DNA of 64,000 bases from the NCBI RefSeq assembly GCF_004364635.1, contig NZ_SOAX01000005.1, positions 62,001 to 126,000 of the forward strand. The letters run 5' to 3'. Each line of letters opens with the position of its first letter. Position 1 is the first letter of the stretch. The notes under the pieces were generated by a model. It worked only from the letters and a program-made list of their open reading frames with translations, did no database searches and was not told the DNA's origin. Position numbers and translations under genes: made by a program. The DNA is from Halospina denitrificans. GTDB taxonomy: Bacteria; Pseudomonadota; Gammaproteobacteria; Pseudomonadales; Oleiphilaceae. This document shows, piece after piece, positions 49,501-59,129 of the stretch.

Positions 49501-49745
49501 AGTCCACGGCGGCGTACATTGAACGCCGCGTCAAGGTCGGCAACACCTATATCAACCGTAATCAGGTCGGCGCCGTTGTGGGCGTCCAGCCCTTCGGCGG
49601 TCGCGGACTGTCCGGGACCGGCCCCAAGGCTGGTGGGCCGAACTACCTGCCGCGCTTCGCGACGGAGCGCGTCAGGAGCAATAACACTACGGCGGCGGGA
49701 GGCAATGCCACGCTCCTGTCACTGGGTGTCGAGGAAATAGGCTGA
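46560..49745 (+). CDS. putA: Bifunctional proline dehydrogenase / P5C dehydrogenase PutA (no RHH domain)
   Basis: 1061 residues. The FAD-dependent proline dehydrogenase barrel (about 100-470) includes SIKLSALHPRYE, VDAEEMDR and RLVKGAYWD. The aldehyde dehydrogenase (about 530-1040) has SPWNFPLAIFTGQ, catalytic Glu in AETGGQNAMIVD and Cys in SAGQRCSALRV, converting glutamate semialdehyde to glutamate. There is no N-terminal ribbon-helix-helix, so unlike E. coli PutA it should not repress its own gene. The ATG at 46560 has GGAGG upstream; an earlier in-frame codon at 46527 is possible. putP follows. Confidence 0.96.
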   Translation: MYEASRVLDPSFPRDDLDYLWQGIVENHYTDESAYLESLLAISEPSDRERQAIADRATGLIRKVREQDDSVHMVDALLQEYSLDTEEGILLMCLAEALIRIPDAHTADALIRDKMGDADWNKHLGRSESVMVNASTWGMLLTGRVVRMDPGLDGHPKSIWHKLVNRCGEPVIRKAMYQAMAIMGRQFVLGRDIDEALHEGRQYRNQGYTYSFDMLGEAALNDSDSSRYFNDYWSAIESVGSDSYPRGEQSMPSVSIKLSALHPRYERAQQDRVHKELTTRLLRLVRFAREKGVPLTVDAEEMDRLELSLEVFRTVYESDACRGWGEFGLAVQAYSKPALPVLCWIAALARKQGDRIPVRLVKGAYWDTEVKHAQVLGVESYPVYTRKEGTDVCFLACARFLLSEYAQGHIFPQFASHNAHTVASILNMAEENGADYEFQRLHGMGDALYAVVMQEVPKIPVRIYAPVGAHKDLLPYLVRRLLENGANSSFVHRLVDAETPIEDLVGHPADALRSHEQFPDLRIPRPSGIYGEERRNSRGHNLAVLSELNPFMEGLRKWSSHEWQATPIVNGERCKSDARTTVTCPHDQSRKAGIMSWSRPDLVEKALKTAHESFEGWNQTPAEQRARCLEAYADRMEANEHELIALCSREAGKSLLDGIAEVREAVDFCRYYAMQARRQFAEPMEMPGPTGESNEYYLEGRGVFLCISPWNFPLAIFTGQIMAALAAGNTVLAKPAEQASLIAYRATELMLEAGFPPGVIQLIPGEGAGIGKQVLSDPRLAGVTFTGSTTVAHIISQTLAARKGPIIPLIAETGGQNAMIVDSSALPEQVVKDVIMSAFGSAGQRCSALRVLYVQDDVADAIEETLAGAMRDLRLGDPEKLETDVGPVIDRDSYRVLMGHVEELRASHRIVGEAPLADSCERGFFVPPVAYEITSIESLDQEYFGPILHVVRYDAQDLDKVIDEINGAGYGLTLGIHSRSESTAAYIERRVKVGNTYINRNQVGAVVGVQPFGGRGLSGTGPKAGGPNYLPRFATERVRSNNTTAAGGNATLLSLGVEEIG

Positions 49746-49781
49746 ACAACAACAAACGGGGAAACCCGATGGAGCCGAACC

Positions 49782-51263
49782 ATGGTTGAAAACACAGGTG
49801 TCGTTATCGTCACTTTTATTATCTATCTGCTGGTCATGCTGGGCCTTGGCCTGGTGGCCTATCTGCGCACCCAGAATCTGTCGGACTATATTCTGGGTGG
49901 GCGTAACCTGGGGCCGATCCCCTCGGCTCTGAGCGCCGGTGCGTCCGATATGAGCGGTTGGCTGCTGATGGGCCTCCCGGGTTTTGCCTATGCGGCGGGT
50001 CTGCAGGCAACCTGGATTGCCGTTGGTCTTCTGATCGGCACCTGGGCCAACTGGCTGCTGGTTGCACGGCGTCTGCGGAATTACAGCGCCGCGGCCAAGG
50101 ATTCGCTGACGATCCCGTCTTTCCTGGAGAATCGATTCCGGGACGAAACGCGGATCCTCCGTGTCATCGCAGCGTTCTTCATACTGCTTTTCTTCCTGTT
50201 CTATACCAGTTCCGGGCTTGTAGCTGGCGGCAAGCTGTTCGAGACCGTCTTTTCCATGCCGTACGAGTGGGCGGTTGTTGTCGGCACTATTGCCATCGTC
50301 TCCTACACACTGTTTGGCGGCTTTCTGGCCGTATCCTGGACGGATGTTATCCAGGGGCTGATGATGCTGCTTGCGTTGATGCTCGTGCCAGTGCTCGCCA
50401 TCAATAGTGGTGAAGTTGGTGGCTGGAGTGGCATGAAGGCGTCAATGCTGGATGAAGGTTCGGGCATGCTGGGCTTCTTCACCAACGCTGAGGGTGAAGC
50501 GCTTGGCTTCATCGCCATTGTCTCGCTGCTGGCGTGGGGGCTGGGTTATTTCGGCCAGCCTCACGTTCTGGCGCGCTTCATGGCGATCAGCAGCCAGGAT
50601 CGGGTGCCCTACGCGCGTCGTGTTGCCGTGTCCTGGTCCGCGCTGACCCTGCTGGGCGCGCTCTTCGTTGGCTTCGCTTCCATTGCCTTTTTTGAGGGCG
50701 AGGGGCTCGAAGACGGCGAGCGGGCCTTCATGATGCTGGTGGATGCCCTTTTCCATCCGGTTATTGCTGGCGTTCTGCTGGCGGCAATCCTTGCGGCTGT
50801 CATGAGTACGGCTGACTCCCAGCTTCTGGTCTCGTCTTCGGCCCTGGCGGAGGACTTCTATAAGGGCTTTTTCCGCCCGGACGCGGATTCCGTTGAGCTG
50901 GTGCGTATTGGCCGCGCAGGGGTGATCGTTATTGCCGTGCTTGCCTGTGTGATTGCGTTGGATGACGACAGCATGGTCCTGGATCTTGTGTCCTATGCCT
51001 GGGCCGGCTTCGGCGCCGCGTTCGGACCAGTGATTCTCATGTCACTGTACTGGCCCCGCATGAACCGCGGAGGTGCTCTTGCCGGGATAATCGTGGGCGG
51101 CGTTACCGTCGTGGTCTGGAATATGCTGGAGGGCGGTCTGTTCGATATGTACGAGATCGTCCCAGGCTTCCTGTTTGCCATTATCGCCATTGCGGGTGTG
51201 TCGCTGGCGACCGGCGAGCCGGAAAAAGAGATCAGCGATGAGTTTGAGAAGGTCAACGGCTAG
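49782..51263 (+). CDS. putP: Sodium/proline symporter PutP
   Basis: 493-residue sodium:solute symporter with about 13 hydrophobic helices. SDYILGGRNLGPIPSALSAGASDMSGWLLMG shows the substrate/Na+ region of PutP, and later VMSTADSQLLVSSSALAEDFY is the conserved Na+ site segment. It imports proline with sodium, to feed PutA or as an osmolyte, and uses the gradient made by Na+-NQR. It lies 36 nt after putA. Confidence 0.94.
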   Translation: MVENTGVVIVTFIIYLLVMLGLGLVAYLRTQNLSDYILGGRNLGPIPSALSAGASDMSGWLLMGLPGFAYAAGLQATWIAVGLLIGTWANWLLVARRLRNYSAAAKDSLTIPSFLENRFRDETRILRVIAAFFILLFFLFYTSSGLVAGGKLFETVFSMPYEWAVVVGTIAIVSYTLFGGFLAVSWTDVIQGLMMLLALMLVPVLAINSGEVGGWSGMKASMLDEGSGMLGFFTNAEGEALGFIAIVSLLAWGLGYFGQPHVLARFMAISSQDRVPYARRVAVSWSALTLLGALFVGFASIAFFEGEGLEDGERAFMMLVDALFHPVIAGVLLAAILAAVMSTADSQLLVSSSALAEDFYKGFFRPDADSVELVRIGRAGVIVIAVLACVIALDDDSMVLDLVSYAWAGFGAAFGPVILMSLYWPRMNRGGALAGIIVGGVTVVVWNMLEGGLFDMYEIVPGFLFAIIAIAGVSLATGEPEKEISDEFEKVNG

Positions 51264-51318
51264 GTTGCACTGGCGCCTGAGCCGGGGGTATTCTCGCGCT
51301 TTTTGAGGGAGCACGGGG

Positions 51319-51936
51319 ATGCCCCAGATCGACCTTTCCCATATCCATGAATTCCTGCCTTGCCCCACGCCCTCGGCCTGGGTCGAGGCAGCCCTCCGGA
51401 ATCAGGATCTACTCCTGATCGATCACGCGCATTGTGAAAAGAAGGCCGCCTCAACGGCGTTGGGCCTGATGTATCGCTATATGGACGATCCGGATCTGCT
51501 GCATCGCATGTCGCGCCTGGCGCGGGAGGAGTTGCGGCATTTCGAGCAGGTTCTGTCGATTCTCCAGAAGCGTGGCATCGACTACGGCTACCTGTCGCCG
51601 GCCCGTTACGCCCAGGCACTGCACGCCCATGCCCGCAAGGAGGAGCCTGGCCGGCTGGTGGACACGCTCATCATCGGGGCCATTATCGAGGCGCGTTCCT
51701 GCGAGCGGTTTGCCGCCATTGCGCCCCATCTCGACGAGGAGCTTGCCGAGTTCTATAACTCGCTGCTGAAGTCTGAGGCCCGACACTACGAGGATTACCT
51801 GAGGCTGGCGGAGAAGGCTGCGGGTCATCGCGTCGAGGAACGCGTATCGGAATTGCTGGGGGTTGAGCGTGAGCAGATTGAGGGGCCGGATGAGGTGTTC
51901 CGGTTTCACAGCGGTGTGCCTGGTTTTGTTACCTAG
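51319..51936 (+). CDS. miaE: tRNA-(ms2io6A37) hydroxylase MiaE
   Basis: 205-residue diiron ferritin-fold monooxygenase that hydroxylates the isopentenyl group of ms2i6A37 in tRNA. Helical iron-ligand motifs are visible: DHAHCEKKAAS, REELRHFEQV, GAIIEARSCERF and SEARHYEDYL. Normal length. It is convergent with lpxH, with palindromic repeat copy 1 between the stops. Confidence 0.92.
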   Translation: MPQIDLSHIHEFLPCPTPSAWVEAALRNQDLLLIDHAHCEKKAASTALGLMYRYMDDPDLLHRMSRLAREELRHFEQVLSILQKRGIDYGYLSPARYAQALHAHARKEEPGRLVDTLIIGAIIEARSCERFAAIAPHLDEELAEFYNSLLKSEARHYEDYLRLAEKAAGHRVEERVSELLGVEREQIEGPDEVFRFHSGVPGFVT

Positions 51937-51953
51937 CCTGTTGGGGTAGGGGG

Positions 51954-52063
51954 TCAGTGATCGGGGACGGCCACACGGGAAACGCTGTAAATACGTCCCT
52001 GTACGCTGCTCTTCCGCCATCCATGGCTCCAGAGCTTCCCGTGAGGCCGTCCCCGATCACTGA
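51954..52063 (+). repeat. Palindromic intergenic element, copy 1
   Basis: 110 bp. Arms 51954-51981 and 52036-52063 are complementary over 28 bp with one A-A mismatch. The core contains CGCTGTAAATACGTCC and CCGCCATCCATGGCTCC, shared with the copies at 55149, 56747 and 59130. It begins 17 nt after the miaE stop and ends 8 nt before the lpxH stop, between convergent genes. Confidence 0.95.
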
Positions 52064-52071
52064 GTTCAGGT

Positions 52072-52818
52072 TCAGGGTTGGGCGCCCAACTCGGTGAATG
52101 ACACTGAGAGCAGTTCGGGGGCATGGCCAGGTGCAGCTTCGATGTACCAGGCCTTCTCGTGCCAGTCTCCGGTCACATAGCGGGTGGCGGGCCGGCCATT
52201 GGCCGTCAGTTGATGGACTGCAGGCCTGTGGGTATGGCCATGGATGAGTCGCTGAACGCCCTGTGATTCCATGGCCGAGACCACTTCCTCCGGCGTGACA
52301 TCCATGATGGCCTGTTCCTTGCCCTGATTCTTGGCCTGACTGATCTCCCGCAGCTGGCGAGCAACCATCTGGCGCTCCGCCAAGGACCGCTTCAGGAAGG
52401 CCTGCTGCCACTCCGGATTACGCATTTTGGCCCGAAACTCCATGTATTCGGTGTCCGCCGTGCAGAGGCTGTCACCGTGCATCAGCAGTGTGGGCTCGCC
52501 GTAGAGGTCAATACAGGTCGGGTCGTCCAGCAGGGTTGCCCCGATCCGGTCGCAGAAATCCTGTCCGATGAGAAAATCCCGGTTGCCGTGCATCAGATAG
52601 AGGCGCGTACCTGTGGCATGGACCTGCTTCAGGGCCCCGGCCACTTCCTCCTGCAAGGGAGTTCGCTCGTCGTCCCCGATCCAGTTCTCGAAGAAATCGC
52701 CCAGTATGTAGAGCGCATCAATGTTCCGGGCGTATCCGTCCAGGAAGCCAAGGAAGGCGTCGGTGACATCCCGTCGGGATTCCTCCAGGTGCAGGTCCGC
52801 GATGAACCGGGTGGTCAT
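52072..52818 (-). CDS. lpxH: UDP-2,3-diacylglucosamine diphosphatase LpxH
   Basis: 248-residue metallophosphoesterase of lipid A synthesis, making lipid X from UDP-2,3-diacylglucosamine. The metal motifs are FIADLHL (Asp8, His10), LGDFFENWIGDD, MHGNRDFLIG, LMHGDSLC and IHGHTHRP. Length is normal. Its ATG overlaps the ppiB stop (ATGA), so it is translated with ppiB; this pair is common in gammaproteobacteria. Confidence 0.95.
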   Translation of the reverse strand: MTTRFIADLHLEESRRDVTDAFLGFLDGYARNIDALYILGDFFENWIGDDERTPLQEEVAGALKQVHATGTRLYLMHGNRDFLIGQDFCDRIGATLLDDPTCIDLYGEPTLLMHGDSLCTADTEYMEFRAKMRNPEWQQAFLKRSLAERQMVARQLREISQAKNQGKEQAIMDVTPEEVVSAMESQGVQRLIHGHTHRPAVHQLTANGRPATRYVTGDWHEKAWYIEAAPGHAPELLSVSFTELGAQP

Positions 52819-53324
52819 GATTCACCTTCGCCATCAACAAGGCGTGCCTCGTGGATAAGGATCTCATCCACCGGAACGTCGCGGTGCCCCGCGCGGGCGG
52901 TGGTAGGGACTTCGCGGATGCTGTCCACAACGTCCATGCCTTCAACAACCTGCCCGAAGACGCAGTAACCCCAGCCGTCCTGGGTTTTGGCGGTGTGGTC
53001 CAGGAAGCCGTTATCGTTCACATTGATGAAGAACTGGGACGAGGCTGTATGCGGGTTCATGGTGCGTGCCATGGCAATGGTTCCGCGCTTGTTGCTGAGG
53101 CCGTTGTCCGCCTCGTTCTGGATCGGGGCGCCGGGCCTGTGCGGCTCCATATCCGGCCCGAATCCGCCGGTCTGGATCATGAAGTTGCTGATGACCCGAT
53201 GGAAGATCAGTCCATCGTAGAAACCGTCGCGCACGTAACTCTTGAAATTCTCGGTGGTAATCGGGGCATTATCCGGGTCGGTTTCCAGCACAATGCGGCC
53301 CTTACTGGTTTCCAGAACGACCAT
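52815..53324 (-). CDS. ppiB: Peptidyl-prolyl cis-trans isomerase, cyclophilin type, cytoplasmic
   Basis: 169 residues, no signal peptide. ETSKGRIVLETDPDNAPITTENF, FHRVISNFMIQTGG (active-site Arg), TASSQFFINVNDN and FGQVVEGMDVVD are cyclophilin motifs. It accelerates proline isomerisation in folding proteins. The ATG at 53324 matches the family start. First gene of ppiB-lpxH, divergent from glnS. Confidence 0.94.
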   Translation of the reverse strand: MVVLETSKGRIVLETDPDNAPITTENFKSYVRDGFYDGLIFHRVISNFMIQTGGFGPDMEPHRPGAPIQNEADNGLSNKRGTIAMARTMNPHTASSQFFINVNDNGFLDHTAKTQDGWGYCVFGQVVEGMDVVDSIREVPTTARAGHRDVPVDEILIHEARLVDGEGES

Positions 53325-53454
53325 GAAACTATATCCTTTCGCATTCAAACGGGGCGTATTGTAAGGCATCCATCATCCGGGTGCATGAGATCCTTGCAAG
53401 CAGTGCGTATAATGGCCGATTTTCACATTCCACTCCGGCGGTGTCAGGAATTCT

Positions 53455-55131
53455 ATGAGCGCAGAAGCAAATCAGTCCGGTAACTTCATCAAAACCATCA
53501 TCCAGGACGACCTGGAGCAGGGCCGTCACGACCACATTGTGACCCGGTTTCCGCCGGAGCCCAACGGTTACCTGCACATCGGCCACGCCAAGTCCATCTT
53601 CGTGAATTTCGGGATGGCCGAAGCCTTTGGGGGTGACTGCACACTTCGCTTTGACGACACCAACCCGGAGAAGGAAAGCCAGGAATACATCGATTCCATC
53701 AAGCGGGATGTTGAGTGGCTGGGCTATGAATGGAAAGGCCCGGTCCGGTTTGCATCGGATTATTTTGACCGGCTCTATGAGTACGCTGAAGAGCTGATTC
53801 GCAACGGTCACGCTTACGTTTGCAGTCTGGATCCGGAAACGGCCGCTTCCTACCGGGGGACGCTCAAGGAAGCCGGGAAGAACAGCCCGTATCGGGATCG
53901 CTCGGTCGAGGAGAATCTCGACCTGTTCCGTCGCATGCGGGCCGGGGAGTTCGCCGAGGGTGAACACGCGCTGCGGGCGAAGATCGATATGGCCTCACCG
54001 AACATGAACCTGCGTGATCCCATCCTGTACCGGATCCGTTTCCTGCACCACCACCAGACCGGCGACAAGTGGTGCATCTATCCGATGTACGATTTCACCC
54101 ATCCGTTGTCCGACGCGGAAGAGGGGGTGACCCACTCGCTCTGTACCCTGGAGTTCGAGGATCACCGTCCGTTGTATGATTGGGTCCTCGAGAACGTGAC
54201 GCCGCCGTGCCGGCCTCGGCAGATTGAGTTCGCCCGGTTGAACGTGAACTACACCATCACCAGCAAGCGCAAGCTGATGCGCCTGGTGAACGAGGGCTAC
54301 GTGGACGCCTGGAATGACCCGCGCATGCCGACGCTCTCCGGGATGCGCCGGCGTGGCTTTACGCCGGCGTCCATTCGCCAGTTCTGCGATATGGTGGGCA
54401 TCAACAAGACCGGTGGAACCGTGGACCTGGGTATGCTGGAGCACGCCATTCGGGATGATCTGAACAAGCATGCACCCCGGGCCATGTGTGTGCTGCACCC
54501 GGTGAAGCTGGTGCTGACTAACTACCCGGAAGGACAGCGGGAAAGCCTGACCGTGCCGGTGCATCCCCAGGATGAATCCATGGGTACCCGGGAGGTGACC
54601 TGGACCCGGGAGCTCTATATTGACCAGAACGACTTCGCTGAAGTGCCGCCGCGTAAGTGGAAGCGGCTTTCCCCGGGTAATGCGGTGCGGCTGCGGGGAG
54701 GGTATGTGATTACCTGTACGGATTTTGTGCAGGATGATGAAGGCAATGTTACGGAGATTCATGCGGAATACGATCCGGCTACGCTTGGGGTCAATCCGGA
54801 GGGGTACAAGCCCAAGGGGGTGATTCACTGGGTGTCGGCGGAGACGGCGGTGGATCTGGAGTTGCGGCTCTATGACCGCCTGTTTGGGGTAGAGAATCCT
54901 GGAGCGGATAAGGAACGGGATTATATTGAGGATCTGAATCCGGAGAATCTGGTGACCCTTTATGGGTGCAAGGGCGAGGAGAATCTGGCGGAACCTCGGC
55001 GGGATATTGCTTACCAGTTTGAGCGGGAGGGGTATTTCTTCTTTGATCCCGAGGTGAGTGATGGGGATCGGATTGTTCTGAATCGGACCGTGACGTTGCG
55101 GGATTCCTGGGCCAAGGTCAGTGGTCAGTAG
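53455..55131 (+). CDS. glnS: Glutamine--tRNA ligase
   Basis: 558-residue class I synthetase. HIGH motif in [20 protein letters not shown]-like [11 protein letters not shown], then the two-barrel anticodon domain ending [10 protein letters not shown]. Charges tRNA-Gln directly. The last 400 or so bases use noticeably more GGG, GAT and AAT codons than the first part. It ends 17 nt before palindromic element copy 2. Confidence 0.97.
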   Translation: MSAEANQSGNFIKTIIQDDLEQGRHDHIVTRFPPEPNGYLHIGHAKSIFVNFGMAEAFGGDCTLRFDDTNPEKESQEYIDSIKRDVEWLGYEWKGPVRFASDYFDRLYEYAEELIRNGHAYVCSLDPETAASYRGTLKEAGKNSPYRDRSVEENLDLFRRMRAGEFAEGEHALRAKIDMASPNMNLRDPILYRIRFLHHHQTGDKWCIYPMYDFTHPLSDAEEGVTHSLCTLEFEDHRPLYDWVLENVTPPCRPRQIEFARLNVNYTITSKRKLMRLVNEGYVDAWNDPRMPTLSGMRRRGFTPASIRQFCDMVGINKTGGTVDLGMLEHAIRDDLNKHAPRAMCVLHPVKLVLTNYPEGQRESLTVPVHPQDESMGTREVTWTRELYIDQNDFAEVPPRKWKRLSPGNAVRLRGGYVITCTDFVQDDEGNVTEIHAEYDPATLGVNPEGYKPKGVIHWVSAETAVDLELRLYDRLFGVENPGADKERDYIEDLNPENLVTLYGCKGEENLAEPRRDIAYQFEREGYFFFDPEVSDGDRIVLNRTVTLRDSWAKVSGQ

Positions 55132-55148
55132 TCTGGTAGTGTCGTGCG

Positions 55149-55263
55149 GGATCAGCGACCGGGGAGGACTTTCCGGGAATCGCTGTGAATACGTCCCTGT
55201 ACGCTGCCCTCCGCCATCCATGGCTCCGGAGCTTCCCGGAAAGTCCTCCCCGGCCGCTGATCC
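55149..55263 (+). repeat. Palindromic intergenic element, copy 2
   Basis: 115 bp. Arms 55149-55179 and 55233-55263 pair over 31 bp with a single mismatch. Core contains CGCTGTGAATACGTCC and CCGCCATCCATGGCTCC. It lies between glnS and cysS, ending 44 nt before the cysS start. Its core is nearly identical to copy 3 in the opposite orientation. Confidence 0.95.
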
Positions 55264-55307
55264 TCCGGCTACGGGGTTGGTTAATCATGTCAGGAAATGG
55301 AGATAGT

Positions 55308-56687
55308 GTGATCCAGCTATACAGTACGCTCAGTCGCAAAAAGGAAACTTTCCAGCCGATTGAACCAGGGAAGGTTGGGATCTATGTGTGCGGCATGACG
55401 GTGTATGATTACTGTCATCTGGGCCACGCACGGGTACTGGTGGCGTTTGATGTGATCACGCGCTATTTCCGGCATCGGGGCTACGACGTTCATTATGTGC
55501 GTAACATCACCGATGTGGACGACAAGATACTGGATCGTGCGCGGGAGAACGGTGAGGATTTTCATGTGCTCACTGACCGCATGATCGAAGCCATGCACGT
55601 GGATGAGGGGGCGCTCGGGGTGTTGCGGCCGAACGAAGAGCCGCGCGCTACCGAGTACATGGACGAGATGATCGACATGATCCGGACCCTGGTGGATAAG
55701 GGGCATGCGTATCCGGCGGACAATGGGGATGTTTACTTTGCCGTCTCGACCTTTGATGACTACGGCAAGCTGAGCCGGAAGAAGCTGGAGGATCTGGTTG
55801 CCGGTGCCCGGGTTGAGGTTCAGGAAGCCAAGGCCAGTCCGGCGGATTTCGTGCTCTGGAAATCCGCAAAGCCCGGCGAGGTCAGCTGGCCGTCGCCCTG
55901 GGGCGAGGGCCGGCCCGGCTGGCACATCGAGTGCTCCGCTATGTCCCGCTCCCGACTCGGGCGCACCTTCGACATCCATGGCGGCGGCCCGGACCTGATG
56001 TTCCCGCACCACGAGAACGAGATCGCCCAGTCCGAGTGCGCCCATGAGCAGCCGTTCGTGAACTACTGGATGCACGCCGGTGCGGTGCGGGTGAACCACG
56101 AAAAGATGTCCAAGTCCCTGGGCAACTTCTTCACCATCCGCGACATCCTCCAGGAACACGACCCGGAAGTGGTGCGCTATTTCCTGATCTCCAGCCACTA
56201 CCGCAGCCAGATCGACTACACCCCGGACAGCCTCGCGGATGCGAGGTCCGCACTGATGAAGTTCTACCAGGCCCTGGATGGTGTGGAGCCCGCAAAGGAC
56301 CCGGCAGAAACCGAGCACGACCAGCGCTTCATGGCTGCCATGGACGACGACTTCAACACTGTCGAAGCCACAGCGGTACTGCACGCGGTCACGGCAGAAC
56401 TTAACCGGTGCAAGAAAGCGGGCGAAACCGAACAGTCCAGCGCCATGGCAGGTGTTCTCAAACGTCTTGGCGGTGTGCTGGGCGTTCTCGAACGTGAACC
56501 GGCTTCCTTCCTCCAGGCCGACACCGGCGACCTGAATGCGGACCGCATTGAAGGGCTTATCGAAGAGCGGCGTCAGGCCAAGAAAAACAAGGACTTCGGT
56601 GAAGCTGATCGCATTCGGGATGAACTCCTGGAGCAGGGTATCGTTCTAGAAGACAGCCGGGAAGGAACCACCTGGCGACGCGAGTAA
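55308..56687 (+). CDS. cysS: Cysteine--tRNA ligase
   Basis: 459-residue class I synthetase. [18 protein letters not shown] carries the zinc Cys and HIGH-type motif; HIECSAMS and [14 protein letters not shown] supply zinc ligands and [11 protein letters not shown] is the KMSKS loop. The GTG at 55308, five nt after GGAG, aligns with the E. coli start; the ATG at 55287 is an alternative. A longer reading would run through the repeat and is rejected. Codon use changes near 55,870 within the gene. Bracketed by inverted copies 2 and 3 of the palindromic element. Confidence 0.95.
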   Translation: MIQLYSTLSRKKETFQPIEPGKVGIYVCGMTVYDYCHLGHARVLVAFDVITRYFRHRGYDVHYVRNITDVDDKILDRARENGEDFHVLTDRMIEAMHVDEGALGVLRPNEEPRATEYMDEMIDMIRTLVDKGHAYPADNGDVYFAVSTFDDYGKLSRKKLEDLVAGARVEVQEAKASPADFVLWKSAKPGEVSWPSPWGEGRPGWHIECSAMSRSRLGRTFDIHGGGPDLMFPHHENEIAQSECAHEQPFVNYWMHAGAVRVNHEKMSKSLGNFFTIRDILQEHDPEVVRYFLISSHYRSQIDYTPDSLADARSALMKFYQALDGVEPAKDPAETEHDQRFMAAMDDDFNTVEATAVLHAVTAELNRCKKAGETEQSSAMAGVLKRLGGVLGVLEREPASFLQADTGDLNADRIEGLIEERRQAKKNKDFGEADRIRDELLEQGIVLEDSREGTTWRRE

Positions 56688-56746
56688 ACCACTCGGCCTG
56701 TAAATTCAGAGCTAGTTTGCCGTAGAATACGCGCACGAATTTAGAA

Positions 56747-56853
56747 GGCGGGTGGGGGAGCCCGTTCCGGGAAGCTCCGGAGCCATGGATGGCGGAGGGC
56801 AGCGTACACGGACGTATTCACAGCGATTCCCGGAACGGGCTCCCCCACCCGCC
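56747..56853 (-). repeat. Palindromic intergenic element, copy 3 (inverted)
   Basis: 107 bp. Arms 56747-56773 and 56827-56853 are perfectly complementary over 27 bp. The core is in the reverse orientation (GGAGCCATGGATGGCGG then GGACGTATTCACAGCG). It lies 59 nt after cysS and ends 47 nt before the glcB ATG. Confidence 0.95.
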
Positions 56854-56900
56854 AAAGCACCAAACCCGAGATTTACCAAAAGCAATCCGAGGCAAACAAC

Positions 56901-59081
56901 ATGACGGAACGCGTGAACGCAGGGGGCCTGCAGGTCGCCCGACTCCTTTACGACTTCATCAACAACGAAGCCATCCCCGGCACCGGCGTCGACCAGGACC
57001 ACTTCTGGAACGAATTCGGCCGCATCGTCGCCGACATGGCGCCGCGCAACCGCGACCTCCTCAAGTTCCGGGAAGACCTGCAGGCCAAGATCGACAACTG
57101 GCACCGCGAAAACAAGGGCCAGCCCATCGATCTGGAGAGCTACAAAGGCTTCCTCAAGGACATCGGCTACCTCAAGCCGGAAGGCGAGGATTTCACCGCC
57201 ACCACCGCCAACGTCGACGACGAGATCGCGCGGGTCGCCGGCCCCCAGCTGGTCGTGCCAATCTCCAACGCACGTTTCGCGCTGAACGCCGCCAACGCCC
57301 GCTGGGGCAGCCTCTACGACGCTGTCTACGGCTCCGACATCATCCCGGAAGAGGGCGGCGCGGACAAAGGCCCCGGTTACAACCCGGTTCGCGGCGAAAA
57401 GGTCATTGCCTACGCCCGTGGCGTTCTCGATGAATCCGCACCGCTGGCCCAGGGCAGCCACAGCGACTCCATCCTGTACCGCGTCGATGGCGGCAAGCTG
57501 GTCGTGAAGCTCAAGGACGGTTCCGAAACCGGTCTGAAGGATCCGGCCCAGTTCGTCGGCTACAAGGGCAGCGAGTCCGAGCCCGAATCCGTACTGCTGG
57601 TGCGCAACGGCATGCACCTGGAAATCCAGGTCGACGCCAGCCATCCGATCGGCCAGGACGACCCGGCGCACGTCAAGGACGTGGCCACGGAATCCGCCCT
57701 GACCACGATCATGGACTGCGAGGACTCGGTTGCGGCGGTTGATGCCGACGATAAGACCGGCGTCTACCGCAACTGGCTGGGCCTGATGAAGGGCAGCCTC
57801 GAGGAGAGCTTCGAGAAGGGCGGCAAGACCGTTACCCGTAAGATGAACGCCGACCGCGATTACACCGGTGCCGATGGCAAGCCGCTGAGCCTCCAGGGCC
57901 GCAGCCTGATGCTGGTGCGCAACGTGGGCCACCTGATGACCAATGACGCCATCCTGGACAGCGACGGCAACGAAGTGCCCGAGGGCATCATGGACGGCAT
58001 GGTCACTTCCCTGATCGCCATCCACGACCTCAAGGGCAATAGCAAGGTCGCCAATAGCCGCACCGGCAGCGTCTACATCGTGAAGCCCAAGATGCACGGC
58101 CCGGAAGAAGTGGCGTTCACCAACGAGCTCTTCGGCCGCGTCGAGGACGCCCTGGGCATCGCCCGCAACACCCTGAAGGTTGGTGTTATGGACGAGGAGC
58201 GCCGGACCACCGTCAACCTCAAGGAATGCATCCGCGAGGCGAAGGACCGGATCATCTTCATCAACACCGGCTTCCTGGACCGCACCGGCGACGAGATCCA
58301 CACCAGCATGGAAGCCGGCCCCGTGATCCGTAAGGGCGAGATGAAGCAGGCGCCCTGGATGACCAGCTACGAGGATTGGAACGTGGACATCGGCCTGGAA
58401 ACCGGCCTCAAGGGCCGCGCCCAGATCGGCAAGGGCATGTGGCCCATGCCGGACAAGCTGGCGGCCATGATGGAAGCGAAGATCAGTCATCCCAAGGCCG
58501 GCGCTAACTGCGCCTGGGTCCCATCACCCACGGCGGCAACGCTGCACGCCATCCACTATCACCAGGTCAACGTGATGGCGGTCCAGGACGAACTGGCCAA
58601 GCGCGAGCGCGCCAGCCTGGACAACATCCTGACGATCCCGCTGATGAAGGATCCCAAGTCCCTCAGCCAGGACGAGATCAAGCAGGAGCTAGATAACAAC
58701 GCCCAGGGCATCCTCGGCTACGTCGTGCGCTGGATCGAGCAGGGCGTGGGTTGTTCCAAGGTGCCGGACATCAACGATGTGGGGCTGATGGAGGACCGCG
58801 CCACCCTGCGGATCGCCTCCCAGCTGCTGTGCAACTGGCTGTACCACGGCATCTGCACGGAAGAGCAGGTGATGGAGACGCTCAAGCGCATGGCGAAGGT
58901 TGTGGACCGTCAGAACGAGGGCGACCCGAGTTACATCCCCATGGCGGATGATTTCGAAGGTAACGTGGCCTTCCAGGCAGCCTGCGACCTGATCTTCAAG
59001 GGTCGCGAGCAGCCCAGTGGTTACACGGAGCCGCTGCTCCATGCCTACCGCCGTAAGGCCAAGGCTAAATACGGCCAGTAA
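56901..59081 (+). CDS. glcB: Malate synthase G
   Basis: 726-residue enzyme condensing glyoxylate and acetyl-CoA to malate in the glyoxylate cycle. Typical segments: [36 protein letters not shown] (catalytic Asp/Glu region), [16 protein letters not shown] and [15 protein letters not shown]. Length matches the monomeric G isoform. Codons end in C much more often than in glnS upstream. A strong terminator follows 5 nt after the stop, then palindromic element copy 4. Confidence 0.97.
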   Translation: MTERVNAGGLQVARLLYDFINNEAIPGTGVDQDHFWNEFGRIVADMAPRNRDLLKFREDLQAKIDNWHRENKGQPIDLESYKGFLKDIGYLKPEGEDFTATTANVDDEIARVAGPQLVVPISNARFALNAANARWGSLYDAVYGSDIIPEEGGADKGPGYNPVRGEKVIAYARGVLDESAPLAQGSHSDSILYRVDGGKLVVKLKDGSETGLKDPAQFVGYKGSESEPESVLLVRNGMHLEIQVDASHPIGQDDPAHVKDVATESALTTIMDCEDSVAAVDADDKTGVYRNWLGLMKGSLEESFEKGGKTVTRKMNADRDYTGADGKPLSLQGRSLMLVRNVGHLMTNDAILDSDGNEVPEGIMDGMVTSLIAIHDLKGNSKVANSRTGSVYIVKPKMHGPEEVAFTNELFGRVEDALGIARNTLKVGVMDEERRTTVNLKECIREAKDRIIFINTGFLDRTGDEIHTSMEAGPVIRKGEMKQAPWMTSYEDWNVDIGLETGLKGRAQIGKGMWPMPDKLAAMMEAKISHPKAGANCAWVPSPTAATLHAIHYHQVNVMAVQDELAKRERASLDNILTIPLMKDPKSLSQDEIKQELDNNAQGILGYVVRWIEQGVGCSKVPDINDVGLMEDRATLRIASQLLCNWLYHGICTEEQVMETLKRMAKVVDRQNEGDPSYIPMADDFEGNVAFQAACDLIFKGREQPSGYTEPLLHAYRRKAKAKYGQ

Positions 59082-59085
59082 ACAG

Positions 59086-59111
59086 AAAACCCCGCTTCGG
59101 CGGGGTTTTTT
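59086..59111 (+). terminator. Rho-independent terminator after glcB
   Basis: AAAACCCCGC (59086-59095), TTCG tetraloop, GCGGGGTTTT (59100-59109) and a further T run. Confidence 0.9.
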
Positions 59112-59129
59112 ATTGGCAGGATGCCAGAG

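Noticed and set aside
46560-49745. PutA truncated at the N-terminus
   Set aside because: The protein lacks the ribbon-helix-helix domain of E. coli PutA, but many bacterial PutA proteins of about 1000-1060 residues naturally do; both catalytic domains are complete.
55185-55307. N-terminal extension of cysS from 55185
   Set aside because: The extra codons read through palindromic element copy 2 and do not resemble any CysS N-terminus.
56712-58490. Long open minus-strand frame (592 codons) opposite glcB
   Set aside because: It is antisense to malate synthase G and passes through palindromic element copy 3. It has a repetitive Val/His/Asp-rich composition typical of the complement of C-ending codons, and no family motif.
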